A stretch of 21,245 nucleotides of DNA from CAZGSG01 sp964528095 (GCA_964528095.1 CAZGSG010000079.1:1-21245), one strand, 5' to 3'. Positions 1-6,917 are shown, counted from the stretch's first letter. Program-made: numbers and translations. The notes: generated from the sequence alone by a model not told the origin.

Positions 1-1
1 T

Positions 2-184
2 ATTAGCAGGGATGTGAGCGTACCTGGATATATCACTGATTCACAAAGCCAGGTACTGCAGCAATATTTTATGCTGACATTCACCTATAGCCTTAAGAAT
101 TTTGGAAAACCGGCTACTCCCAGCAGAGGTGGCGGCGGCGGTGGTGACAGAAGAGGCGGCTTTGGAGGTCCCCCGATGTTCTGA
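2..184 (+). CDS. C-terminus of an outer-membrane beta-barrel (TonB-receptor-like) protein, partial
   Basis: The reading frame is open from the window edge and ends at TGA 182-184, leaving 60 residues. The visible part has an alternating aromatic/hydrophobic strand (QQYFMLTFTYSLKNFG) of the kind that closes an outer-membrane beta-barrel. A low-complexity tail rich in Gly and Arg follows (six Gly, then DRRGGFGGPPMF). In Chitinophagaceae such endings are typical of the large OMP_b-brl_3 / TonB-receptor-like proteins. The gene lies 81 bp upstream of an ECF sigma factor on the same strand, so it may be part of, or a target of, that regulon. The Gly/Arg tail resembles that of the Spy-like protein ending at 2165. 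The family assignment rests on a short fragment and is tentative. Confidence 0.6.
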   Translation: MSRDVSVPGYITDSQSQVLQQYFMLTFTYSLKNFGKPATPSRGGGGGGDRRGGFGGPPMF

Positions 185-265
185 TATTTAACAGCTTAGT
201 TTTTTGAAATCACAGACGCAACAAAAAATTTACGTAATATCGCTCCAAGCAAAAACAACGGGTGA

Positions 266-835
266 TTGGATGAGAGAATTCTGGTAAGTCAACTGAAGCA
301 GGGAGATGAAGCTGCTTTTAAAGCCATTGTAGAAACATGGCAAAGTATGGTCTATAATACGGCACTGGGTATTGTTCAAAATGCCGAGGATGCGGAGGAT
401 ATTGCCCAGGACGTTTTTGTACAGGTTTACCAGTCGATCAGTTCTTTTAAAGGAGATTCAAAGTTTTCGACCTGGCTGTATCGTATAGCCATTACCAAAT
501 CGCTGGACCATGAACGCCGGAAAAAAAGAAAAAAACGTTTTGCCTTTGTAAAGAGTTTGTTCGGCGATGAAAGCCAGGTGGTGATTCATCCTCCCGATTT
601 CCATCACCCGGGGGTGGTGCTTGACAAAAAAGAAGATGCGGCGGCCCTGTTCAAAGCGATTTCAATTCTTCCTGAAAATCAGCGCATTGCATTTACCCTT
701 CATAAAGTAGAAGGGCTGAGTTACCAGGAAGTAAGTGATATCATGAAGACAACAGTGTCTTCGGTAGAGTCGTTAATGCACCGGGCAAAGACAAATCTTA
801 AAAAAGCATTGGAAAATTATTATTCGGGTCAATAG
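266..835 (+). CDS. ECF-type RNA polymerase sigma factor
   Basis: The 189-residue product is a sigma-70 family extracytoplasmic-function factor that would direct RNA polymerase to envelope-stress promoters. Region 2 spans about residues 8-80, with the core-binding helix around AEDIAQDVFVQVY and the promoter-melting segment FSTWLYRIAITKSLDHERR. A basic linker follows. Region 4 (about 125-182) has the helix-turn-helix LPENQRIAFTLHKVEGLSYQ with downstream SSVESLMHRAKTNLKK. The start is taken as TTG 266: a TGA stop lies immediately upstream in frame, and the first in-frame ATG (residue 28) would delete half of region 2. The gene is followed 41 bp later by a one-TM putative anti-sigma gene, and then by sensor-like and Spy-like genes. 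Identity as ECF is secure; the inducing signal is unknown. Confidence 0.93.
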   Translation: MDERILVSQLKQGDEAAFKAIVETWQSMVYNTALGIVQNAEDAEDIAQDVFVQVYQSISSFKGDSKFSTWLYRIAITKSLDHERRKKRKKRFAFVKSLFGDESQVVIHPPDFHHPGVVLDKKEDAAALFKAISILPENQRIAFTLHKVEGLSYQEVSDIMKTTVSSVESLMHRAKTNLKKALENYYSGQ

Positions 836-876
836 GAGCAAAGGTTTTTTCTCAAACACACGTCAAATAATAAGAC

Positions 877-1221
877 ATGAAAAGAAAAACGGGCATAGAT
901 GAAAAAGTAGAGGATGCGTTGAACAGCCTTGAGGGTATCGAAAGATCGGTTCCCCAGCCCTGGTTTTATACCCGGGTAAAAGCCAGGCTTGAGCGGGATG
1001 AAAGTACTACATGGTCATCCATTGGTTCTTTTCTTTCCAAACCGGCTGTAGCTTTTGCAACGCTTGGGTTAATCCTGGTGTTAAATGGATTCTTCCTGTT
1101 TGGACATACTACAACTCCTGTATCAGGAGCAACGGTAATTCAAAATGAACTGTCGACAGATAACGAATATGTGCTGGCCAGCAGCAGCAGTTATGAATAT
1201 GAGAATATTGTACAACAATGA
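877..1221 (+). CDS. Single-TM putative anti-sigma factor
   Basis: A 114-residue protein with a hydrophilic N-terminal half (residues 1-55), one transmembrane helix (about 57-76, AVAFATLGLILVLNGFFLFG) and a short Ser-rich C-terminal segment, predicted to be periplasmic. There is no signal peptidase site. Position and topology match the small membrane anti-sigma factors of CnrY type, whose cytoplasmic end holds the ECF sigma until an envelope signal arrives. It lies 41 bp after the sigma gene and overlaps the next gene by 4 bp (ATGA at 1218-1221), so sigma, this protein and the sensor are probably co-transcribed and translationally coupled. I see no zinc-binding HxxxCxxC signature, so it is not a ZAS-type anti-sigma. 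The role is inferred from context, not from a recognised domain. Confidence 0.7.
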   Translation: MKRKTGIDEKVEDALNSLEGIERSVPQPWFYTRVKARLERDESTTWSSIGSFLSKPAVAFATLGLILVLNGFFLFGHTTTPVSGATVIQNELSTDNEYVLASSSSYEYENIVQQ

Positions 1222-1718
1222 GTACGACATCAACAAACAGGAATTTATTAGTGATCATAGGGGTACTGCTACTTACGAATATTGGAGTATTGGTCTATTT
1301 CTTATGGTTAAAAAGTCCGGAAAAACCCTCGATACAAAACAGGGATAACAGGAATGGCATTTCTGATATGCTAAAGAAAGAAGTTGGTTTTAATGACGTA
1401 CAACTGGCAAAGTACAAAGAACTAAAGGATGCTCAATGGAACAGCATTCGCCCGATGTTTGATGATATGCGCAAGGTAAAGGACAGTCTTTTTCGTTTAT
1501 TAAGTAATCCTGCTACAAATGATTCGATGCTGGATAATGCAGGAAATGCGATCGCTCAAAAACAAAAGGCGCTTGATTTGCAAACATTCAATCATTTCAA
1601 AAAAGTGAGAGCAATATGTACATCCGAGCAGTTGCCAAAATATGATTCGGTAATTATCAGGATGTTCAGCCGGATGGGAAAACAACCCCGTCGGACAGAT
1701 AAAGAAGAAAAAAAATAA
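1218..1718 (+). CDS. Membrane-anchored CnrX/CpxP-like periplasmic sensor
   Basis: A 166-residue protein with an N-terminal membrane anchor (about residues 9-31, LLVIIGVLLLTNIGVLVYFLW) and a periplasmic part predicted to be almost all helical and highly charged. It includes VQLAKYKELKDAQWNSIRPM and a late SEQLPKYDSVI segment, which resembles the LTxxQ-type turn of CpxP/Spy/ZraP proteins. This architecture fits the 'periplasmic heavy metal sensor' family, whose best-known member CnrX controls the sigma CnrH through CnrY. It overlaps the putative anti-sigma gene by 4 bp, as expected for a sensor that modulates it. Only scattered candidate ligands are visible, and the single Cys is in RAICTSEQ, so metal binding is not shown. 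It could instead sense misfolded envelope proteins. Confidence 0.7.
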   Translation: MSTTSTNRNLLVIIGVLLLTNIGVLVYFLWLKSPEKPSIQNRDNRNGISDMLKKEVGFNDVQLAKYKELKDAQWNSIRPMFDDMRKVKDSLFRLLSNPATNDSMLDNAGNAIAQKQKALDLQTFNHFKKVRAICTSEQLPKYDSVIIRMFSRMGKQPRRTDKEEKK

Positions 1719-1748
1719 ATCAATTTTTAAAAAACTAAAATTTTTTAC

Positions 1749-2165
1749 ATGAAAAACAGGATCGGATTGCTGATGATTGCGTTATTCCTTGGTACAATTG
1801 TTACCAATGCGCAAGGTGGTGGAAATTTTCAGCGTCGCACAGTTGAAGAGCGCGTAAAGATCGCCCATCAAAAAATAGACAGTGCTTTTAAGCTGGATGC
1901 GGATAAACTGACTAAAGTAGATGCGGCATTCACAACTTTTTATAAAGGACAGGACAAGCTCAGGGAAGAACTGATGAGTGGTGGCGAGCGTCCTGATATG
2001 CAGGTTATGCGGGAAAAAATGCAACCCATTACAGATGCAAGAGACAAGGAGTTGAAAGCTATTTTTTCAGAGGAGCAATACAAAAAATTCAAGGATGAGC
2101 TTGAGCCTGCAATGAGCCCACGCCGCGGTGGCGGAGGTGGTGGTGGAAACAGGCCACAACAATAG
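1749..2165 (+). CDS. Exported Spy/CpxP-like helical protein with Gly-rich tail
   Basis: A 138-residue protein that starts with a clear signal peptide (residues 1-21, hydrophobic core IGLLMIALFLGTIV, cleavage probably after TNA). The mature part is short amphipathic helices (ERVKIAHQKIDSAFKLDADK; DARDKELKAIFSEEQYKKFK) resembling Spy/CpxP periplasmic chaperones, with SEEQYKKF at the usual LTxxQ position. It ends in a low-complexity tail (RRGGGGGGGNRPQQ). It lies 30 bp after the sensor gene, in an AT-rich spacer, and is followed by a terminator at 2195-2226, so it closes the sigma operon. Likely role: periplasmic chaperone or stress effector. The tail resembles that of the outer-membrane protein upstream of the sigma factor. 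Confidence 0.75.
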   Translation: MKNRIGLLMIALFLGTIVTNAQGGGNFQRRTVEERVKIAHQKIDSAFKLDADKLTKVDAAFTTFYKGQDKLREELMSGGERPDMQVMREKMQPITDARDKELKAIFSEEQYKKFKDELEPAMSPRRGGGGGGGNRPQQ

Positions 2166-2194
2166 TTTTTAGGGTTAATGGTAGTTACACCCAG

Positions 2195-2226
2195 GCCCGG
2201 ATGCTGCAAAGCTCCGGGCTCTTTTT
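2195..2226 (+). terminator. Rho-independent terminator of the ECF sigma operon
   Basis: A seven-pair GC-rich stem (2195-2201 with 2213-2219) continues past one bulged T into three more pairs and closes on a GCAA tetraloop (2206-2209). The run TCTTTTTATTT follows directly. The T tract is only on the + strand side, so it ends the upstream operon. The convergent LytTR gene stops at 2229, just beyond it. Confidence 0.85.
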
Positions 2227-2228
2227 AT

Positions 2229-2978
2229 TTACTGATCCATCCATTCTTTAAATGCCGTTACATTTTCCTGGCTGATTATTACCTCTTCATTTACAGCAGG
2301 CTCTATCTCCAGCAATAGCTTGCTTTTGGGATATGTTTTGATCTTCTTTATCGAACCCAGTTGAACAAGGTATTTCCGGTTTACCCGGTAAAATTGAGAA
2401 GGGTCTACCTGTTTTTCAATCTCGGCCAGTGATTGGTCCAATATGAATTTCTGATTTTTTATGTCTACCATGCACACCAATTTATGTGTAGCATATAAGT
2501 AAGCAATGTCTTCGGTCTTAATACTTATATAGTCTGTGCCCCTCTTGACCAGGAATTTCCTTTTGTACTTACTGCCCGCTGGTTGCCATTGCTGAAGCTG
2601 TTTGAAAGAAGAAGAAAAGTGTTGTTTTAATTTATCGTATTTGTTCAACGCCGCTTCCAACTTGTCCTGTTTTACAGGTTTTAATAAGTAATCAATACTA
2701 TTATGTTCGAAGGCCTCCTGCCAGTATTCATCAAAAGCTGTACAAAAGATGACCGGGCTGCTGATATTTATTTTATCAAAAATACTAAACGAAAGACCAT
2801 CACTTAATTGAATGTCCATGAATATCAGTTCCGGCATTGGGTTTTGCTGCAACCATTCCAGGCTGGCTTTAATACTGTTTAATACAGCCGCAACCTCTAT
2901 CGAAAGATCTGCTTTTTGAATTGCTTTCAGTAATTTTTCTGCCGCTGGCTTCTCATCCTCGATGATCAATGCTTTCAT
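2229..2978 (-). CDS. LytTR-family response regulator
   Basis: A 249-residue two-domain transcription regulator. Residues 1-115 are a receiver domain with acidic pocket residues E7-D8-E9, phosphoacceptor D55 (LIFMDIQLSDG), switch T80 and K100 in YLLKP. Residues about 138-248 are a LytTR DNA-binding domain, with the typical segment FYRVNRKYLVQLGSIKKI. LytTR regulators bind short direct repeats upstream of their targets. The gene starts only 2 bp after the stop of the LytS-like kinase, so the two are co-transcribed and almost certainly partners. Length and start (ATG 2978) are normal for the family. Targets are unknown; the divergent DUF1761 gene beside the kinase is the nearest candidate. Confidence 0.95.
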   Translation of the reverse strand: MKALIIEDEKPAAEKLLKAIQKADLSIEVAAVLNSIKASLEWLQQNPMPELIFMDIQLSDGLSFSIFDKINISSPVIFCTAFDEYWQEAFEHNSIDYLLKPVKQDKLEAALNKYDKLKQHFSSSFKQLQQWQPAGSKYKRKFLVKRGTDYISIKTEDIAYLYATHKLVCMVDIKNQKFILDQSLAEIEKQVDPSQFYRVNRKYLVQLGSIKKIKTYPKSKLLLEIEPAVNEEVIISQENVTAFKEWMDQ

Positions 2979-2980
2979 AT

Positions 2981-4057
2981 TTATATTATTTTAAGGATTG
3001 GTAGTCGCACGATAAAATTATCCTCATCTTCTTTTATAACAATATCTTTATTTGTCGTCAATTTATACCGTTCCCGCAGGTTCTGCAATCCGATCTTCGA
3101 TCCCGGCTTTCGCAATTCCTTTTTTTTGATCGGGTTGCGGATCACTAATTCATCATCATTCATTTCTATAGCCAGGATAAGCGGGTCTGCGTCCGAAAAT
3201 TCATTGTGTTTAATAGCATTCTCTGCAAGCAACTGCAGCGAGATGGGGGGAATGAGGTAGTAATCGGCGCAGTCCTTTCCGATACGGATCCTTAACTGAA
3301 CAGCATTCTCGAATCTTATTTTTAGCAATAGAAAATAGCTTTCTACAAATGAGAGCTCGTCCCTGAGCAAAACAAGATCCCTGGCCTTATTCAGCAATAT
3401 ATACCTGTATACATCTGCAAGATTATCATTAAATAATTTTGCCTTGACCGGATTCTCTTCTATCAAATGGCTGAGTGTATTCAATGAATTAAAAATAAAA
3501 TGCGGGTCTATCTGGTTTTTGAGCGCTTCCAGTTCAGCTTCCGCTTTTGCCCGCTCTAACTGTTCTGCCCTGATCATCTCTCCTTCTGATTTTTTTACAA
3601 GAAATACTGTTTCATATACATGCGTTATAAATACAACCGAGATCATGATGATCAATGTAGATTCTGTGATAATATTCCAGTTAATATCACCATTGGAAAA
3701 AAGTTTGTACCAGCCAACCAGCATTAACATGCTCAAAGGCACCGTGTAAAAAGTAATGGAAAGGATCAACACGGCTATTTTCTGTAAGGGTTTATTGATC
3801 CAGTCAAAATAACTGCGAAGGGAAAAATGTAAATACCGATTGCCTTCCCATATAATAAATGCAATACAGATTGTGTAAAGAAAGCTGAGTTTGACCTCCC
3901 AGTTAGAAAAGTTTTGCCCATTCACCATTCCCGTGATCAGGGGAATGATAATACCAAAAGTAGGTATCAGGATCAGCCTGAACCCAATATCATTGATAGG
4001 GTAAGCTGATTTATCAACGGTCGCTTCTTTTGATATGTTTATCCGGTCCTTTTCCAT
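2981..4057 (-). CDS. LytS/YehU-type sensor histidine kinase
   Basis: With ATG 4057 the product is 358 residues. It has about four membrane helices in the first 155 residues (around 26-44, 56-72, 92-116, 131-153), a short coiled linker (158-180), then the His_kinase domain with phosphoacceptor H186 in NQIDPHFIFNSLN. The ATPase domain shows N280 (LQLLAENAIKHN) and a C-terminal glycine segment (KIGLQNLRERY). The frame stays open upstream to 4462, but that extension is antisense to the DUF1761 gene and is rejected. In-frame ATGs at 4075 and 4120 are alternatives; 4120 would leave only 13 bp before the divergent gene. It is the cognate kinase of the LytTR regulator 2 bp downstream. The sensing part is membrane-embedded and its signal is unknown. 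Confidence 0.9.
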   Translation of the reverse strand: MEKDRINISKEATVDKSAYPINDIGFRLILIPTFGIIIPLITGMVNGQNFSNWEVKLSFLYTICIAFIIWEGNRYLHFSLRSYFDWINKPLQKIAVLILSITFYTVPLSMLMLVGWYKLFSNGDINWNIITESTLIIMISVVFITHVYETVFLVKKSEGEMIRAEQLERAKAEAELEALKNQIDPHFIFNSLNTLSHLIEENPVKAKLFNDNLADVYRYILLNKARDLVLLRDELSFVESYFLLLKIRFENAVQLRIRIGKDCADYYLIPPISLQLLAENAIKHNEFSDADPLILAIEMNDDELVIRNPIKKKELRKPGSKIGLQNLRERYKLTTNKDIVIKEDEDNFIVRLPILKII

Positions 4058-4133
4058 CTTCGTACTCTTTTGCATTCGCAGGTAAAAATTAGAGAATAGT
4101 TTAGATATTATTCTGGTCATTAAACTTTTTATT

Positions 4134-4568
4134 ATGAACATGGGCTCTATCAACTGGTGGGCAATCCTGGTTGCCGGCATCTCTTCCTTTGTTGTTGGGG
4201 GTATTTGGTATTCACCGGGCCTGTTTGGAAAAGCCTGGATGAAGGATAATAACCTGACTACCGAAACAATAAAAAAAGGAAACAGCGGAAAGATCTTTGG
4301 CTGGACGCTTATTTTTTCTCTTGTAATGGCCGCCAACCTGGGCATGTTCCTGTCAGATGGCCCGGCAAACTGCCCGGTAGAATGTGCGCCAAAGGCCAAC
4401 CTGGAATGGGGTACCATGGCTGGGTTCCTGGCAGGTATCTGGACTTTTTGTGCTATTGCCATTCATAGTTTATTTGAGCAGAAAACCTGGCGACTCATTT
4501 TCATCAATGGGTTCTATAGTATTGTAGCGCTAACTTTAATGGGAGCTATCATTGGTGCCTGGCGATAA
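4134..4568 (+). CDS. DUF1761 family small membrane protein
   Basis: A 144-residue integral membrane protein with four predicted helices: about 7-23, 60-77, 93-113 and 122-142. The N-terminal pattern SINWWAILVAGISSFVVGGI followed by WYSPGLFGKAWMKD is characteristic of DUF1761. No enzymatic residues are evident and the function of the family is unknown. It is transcribed divergently from the LytS-type kinase, with a shared spacer of about 76 bp if the kinase starts at 4057. Control by the neighbouring LytTR regulator is therefore plausible but unproven. The start ATG 4134 is well placed before the first helix. Confidence 0.85.
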   Translation: MNMGSINWWAILVAGISSFVVGGIWYSPGLFGKAWMKDNNLTTETIKKGNSGKIFGWTLIFSLVMAANLGMFLSDGPANCPVECAPKANLEWGTMAGFLAGIWTFCAIAIHSLFEQKTWRLIFINGFYSIVALTLMGAIIGAWR

Positions 4569-4664
4569 TGATAAAACCTTTTTCAGCCATTGAGCGCTTG
4601 TTTTAAATGGAGTATACAGTTAAATAAAATAAACCTCGCATCTTTTAATCCCTAAATAATTATT

Positions 4665-5048
4665 ATGCAAAATGCCATCAGCTGGTTTGAAATACCTGCA
4701 ACCGATCTTGCAAGAGCAACTAAGTTTTATGAGGCAATATTTGGCGTATCGCTAATTGTAATGGATATGGCCAATATTAAAATGCGCATGTTCCCATTGG
4801 ACGACATGATGGGAGTAGGAGGCGCAATTGTAGACTCAGGCGGCTTTCATAAGCCATCCGAAACAGACGGGCCGCTTATTTACCTGAATGGAAACCCTGA
4901 CCTGCAACAGGTGCTTGATAAGGTTGAGCCTGCTGGCGGAAAGGTGGTCATGCCGAAAACAGAAATAACTCCGGAATATGGATTTATGGGGTTATTTATC
5001 GATACAGAAGGGAACCGTATCGGTTTACACAGTATGCCTCCCCAGTAA
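4665..5048 (+). CDS. VOC family (glyoxalase/bleomycin-resistance-like) protein
   Basis: A 127-residue protein with the vicinal-oxygen-chelate fold signature. The N-terminal module is WFEIPATDLARATKFYEAIFG. The middle strand is DGPLIYLNGN. The C-terminal module contains VEPAGGKVVMPKTEI, then FIDTEGNRIGLHS. VOC proteins act as metal-dependent lyases, isomerases, dioxygenases or drug-binding proteins, and sequence alone does not tell which. The usual first metal-ligand His is replaced by Trp/Phe in WFEI, as in many uncharacterised members, so a catalytic metal site is doubtful. It ends 9 bp before the SRPBCC gene and is probably co-transcribed with it. Confidence 0.9.
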   Translation: MQNAISWFEIPATDLARATKFYEAIFGVSLIVMDMANIKMRMFPLDDMMGVGGAIVDSGGFHKPSETDGPLIYLNGNPDLQQVLDKVEPAGGKVVMPKTEITPEYGFMGLFIDTEGNRIGLHSMPPQ

Positions 5049-5057
5049 AGAACTGTC

Positions 5058-5561
5058 ATGAAATCCAAATTTGACTGGAGTTTCTTTATCGTTCGTATAA
5101 ACGTAAAGGCACCCAAAAAAGCGTTGTATAAAGCCTGGGCTACAAGAGCTGGTATTGAATACTGGTTTCTTCGCATGGGAGAATATAAAACCCCGGATGG
5201 AGTAGTACTTGATGCGAATGAATTGGTGAAACCCGGAGATCTTTATTCCTGGCGTTGGTTTGGTTATCCTGATACAGTTACCGAATACGGGAAAATGCTT
5301 GAATTAAATGGGGTAGATTTTTTTAAGTTCAGTTTTGGCAAAGCAGGTAATTGTGCCATTACGTTACTCGAAGAACAGGGGGAGACAATTGTACAACTGC
5401 TGCAGGACCAGATACCAGTTGATGAGCATGGGCAGCAGTATTACCATATTGGCTGTAAAACGGGTTGGACCTTTTATTTAGCCAATATGAAATCTATGTT
5501 CGAAGGGGGTATTGATCTTCGCAACAAGAATGAGCAATTGCAGGATGTGATCAATTCATAA
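5058..5561 (+). CDS. SRPBCC/AHSA1-type ligand-binding protein
   Basis: A 167-residue protein of the START/SRPBCC superfamily, AHSA1-like subgroup. Signs are the N-terminal strand and helix FFIVRINVKAPKKALYKAWA followed by IEYWFL, the middle SWRWFGYPDTVTEYGKMLEL, and the C-terminal helix beginning GCKTGWTFYLANMKSMFEGG. These proteins form a deep hydrophobic cavity, and many bacterial ones have no known ligand. It lies 9 bp after the VOC gene. VOC and AHSA1 genes are often adjacent in Bacteroidota, but no shared reaction can be named. Start ATG 5058 fits the beginning of the fold. Confidence 0.88.
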   Translation: MKSKFDWSFFIVRINVKAPKKALYKAWATRAGIEYWFLRMGEYKTPDGVVLDANELVKPGDLYSWRWFGYPDTVTEYGKMLELNGVDFFKFSFGKAGNCAITLLEEQGETIVQLLQDQIPVDEHGQQYYHIGCKTGWTFYLANMKSMFEGGIDLRNKNEQLQDVINS

Positions 5562-5970
5562 TACTCATTCGTTATAAAATTTACAGAAGGTATTTGTAGA
5601 AAAAAACCTGTTTGATGTATACAAATAAAAAAAATCCATCCTGCGGGGCAAAATGGATCTGAGTTTAAAAGATGGTAGCTTGTGTTCCTGTCGTTAACAG
5701 GTGTGGCGGTTGTTCATTTTCAATTGGATGCCCGTAGCATTAGCGGGACTTTGAATTGGTTTTTCATCAGTGACAATTGGAGACCTTATATGGATTTTGG
5801 TTGCTTCCGTTTGTTTGATAAGACAAAGTAACAACTGATCGGGGTTTGAAAAAATAGAGCATTTTATGATCTGATGGTAATAAATATTCAAATCAAAATG
5901 TAGTATTCCGACTACGGCACCGCAGCTTTTTAATCAGAAGAACATAAGGATCTGGCAAGTAAATTTGCTT
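5562..5970. other. Intergenic stretch, no gene supported
   Basis: This 409-bp spacer between the SRPBCC and glycosylase genes holds only short open frames on either strand, with no protein-like pattern I recognise. One weak stem-loop (5634-5639 paired with 5653-5658) has an A run on its left side, so it would read as a terminator only on the - strand. No gene that would need such a terminator could be supported. Promoters for the downstream gene must lie here, but I could not pick a convincing one. Confidence 0.5.
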
Positions 5971-6657
5971 ATGGAAAGTACGGGTAAAGGGCTGATCCGT
6001 TTTTATGCCGCATTGCGTCCCCCGCCAGGTCTGCCCGGGGGAATAGAAGTGCTCTACCCGCAGCAAAGGCCAGAGGTGCAAAAAATCAGTAAGAAATTTT
6101 ATCAAAAATTTTATGCTGATAATGAACCGCGCCGGCTCATAATAGGCATTAATCCGGGGCGGTTCGGAGCAGGAATAACTGGCATCAATTTCACCGCGCC
6201 GAGACAGTTAAAGGAAAACTGTGGTATTGATCATCCGTTTGGAAACAGCAGCGAACTGTCTGCAGAGTTTATCTATGAAATGATAGATCGGTACGGCGGA
6301 GCATCTCGATTCTATAAAGATTACTTTATTTCATCCGTCAGTCCATTAGGTTTTGTGCAGGAGGGCAAAAACCTTAATTATTACGATAATAAAAAATTAC
6401 AGGACGCTATCCGGCCATTCGTAAATGAATGCCTTGATCAGCAATTATCTTTAAACTTCAAAACCGATTACTGTATATGCATAGGAGGTGAGAAGAACTA
6501 TAAATTCCTTTCATCGTTGAATGAAGAAAGAAAAGACAAGAATCTCCGGTTCTTTGATAAGATCATTCCCCTGCCTCACCCTCGTTTTATATTACAATAT
6601 AGAAGAAAACAAAAAGAAGAATACCTGCTTCAGTATATACAGGTATTAAAAAGATAA
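5971..6657 (+). CDS. SMUG2-like DNA glycosylase (uracil-DNA glycosylase superfamily, DUF4918)
   Basis: A 228-residue single-domain protein. Motif 1 is GINPGRFGAGITGINFTAP (59-77), the GxNPG water/base-pocket motif of the SMUG branch. SSVSPLGF (121-128) lies in the core, and motif 2 is LPHPRFILQYRRK (201-213), equivalent to the HPSPR-type DNA-intercalating loop. Family knowledge: SMUG2 enzymes, described from Pedobacter, excise uracil and related deaminated bases and start base-excision repair. The start is ATG 5971; a TTG two codons earlier and an open frame back to 5884 are less likely. It appears monocistronic and ends in a strong hairpin. No other repair gene lies next to it. Confidence 0.87.
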   Translation: MESTGKGLIRFYAALRPPPGLPGGIEVLYPQQRPEVQKISKKFYQKFYADNEPRRLIIGINPGRFGAGITGINFTAPRQLKENCGIDHPFGNSSELSAEFIYEMIDRYGGASRFYKDYFISSVSPLGFVQEGKNLNYYDNKKLQDAIRPFVNECLDQQLSLNFKTDYCICIGGEKNYKFLSSLNEERKDKNLRFFDKIIPLPHPRFILQYRRKQKEEYLLQYIQVLKR

Positions 6658-6689
6658 GCCATCACTTTTAATTAATGGCTTATCTTTTT
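6649..6689. terminator. Bidirectional terminator between convergent genes
   Basis: A 14-bp perfect stem (6649-6662 with 6675-6688) closes a 12-base loop. A runs on the left and T runs on the right give a U tract in both directions. It includes the stop codon of the glycosylase gene (6655-6657) and lies 15 bp beyond the stop of the small - strand gene, so it can end both transcripts. Confidence 0.88.
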
Positions 6690-6703
6690 CCTCAACCAAT
6701 CCC

Positions 6704-6889
6704 TTACTTGTTTTTAATAACCATAAACTGGCTAATACTATCAGGTATGGGCTTCTTGGTTGTGTCTGTAGGCTTTGGAACTGTATCAAGGTAAGTACTA
6801 CTGATACCTGTGTCTACAGATGCATTGCCTGCTGTTGCCATGGCCAATGCTGAGATAGCAATAGCACATGCAAAAAATAACTTTTTCAT
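6704..6889 (-). CDS. Tiny exported protein with TDTTKKP tail
   Basis: A 61-residue protein. The N-terminal signal peptide is clear (MKKLFFACAIAISALAMATAG, likely cleaved near residue 20-24). The remaining 37-40 residues are rich in Thr, Pro, Asp and Lys (TVPKPTDTTKKPIPDS) and look unstructured. I recognise no domain. Small exported proteins with DTTKK-like tails recur in Chitinophagaceae, so this is probably a real gene of unknown role. It has its own ATG (6889) and shares the bidirectional terminator at 6649-6689. There is no Cys after the signal, so it is not a lipoprotein. Confidence 0.7.
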   Translation of the reverse strand: MKKLFFACAIAISALAMATAGNASVDTGISSTYLDTVPKPTDTTKKPIPDSISQFMVIKNK

Positions 6890-6917
6890 GATAAGATATT
6901 TAATTTATTAAATGTGG

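Noticed and set aside
1145..1348. 67-codon + strand frame across the anti-sigma/sensor junction
   Set aside because: Out-of-frame shadow of two real genes that overlap by 4 bp.
4058..4462. N-terminal extension of the LytS-type kinase frame
   Set aside because: It lies antisense to the convincing DUF1761 gene and its translation lacks any kinase or membrane pattern; the kinase needs only residues from 4057.
5634..5658. Stem-loop with A run, readable as a - strand terminator
   Set aside because: Only six base pairs with a 13-base loop, and no - strand gene to its right needs it.
5694..6105. Two - strand frames between the SRPBCC and glycosylase genes
   Set aside because: No protein-like pattern; one is partly antisense to the glycosylase, and the nearby stem-loop is too weak to argue for a transcript.
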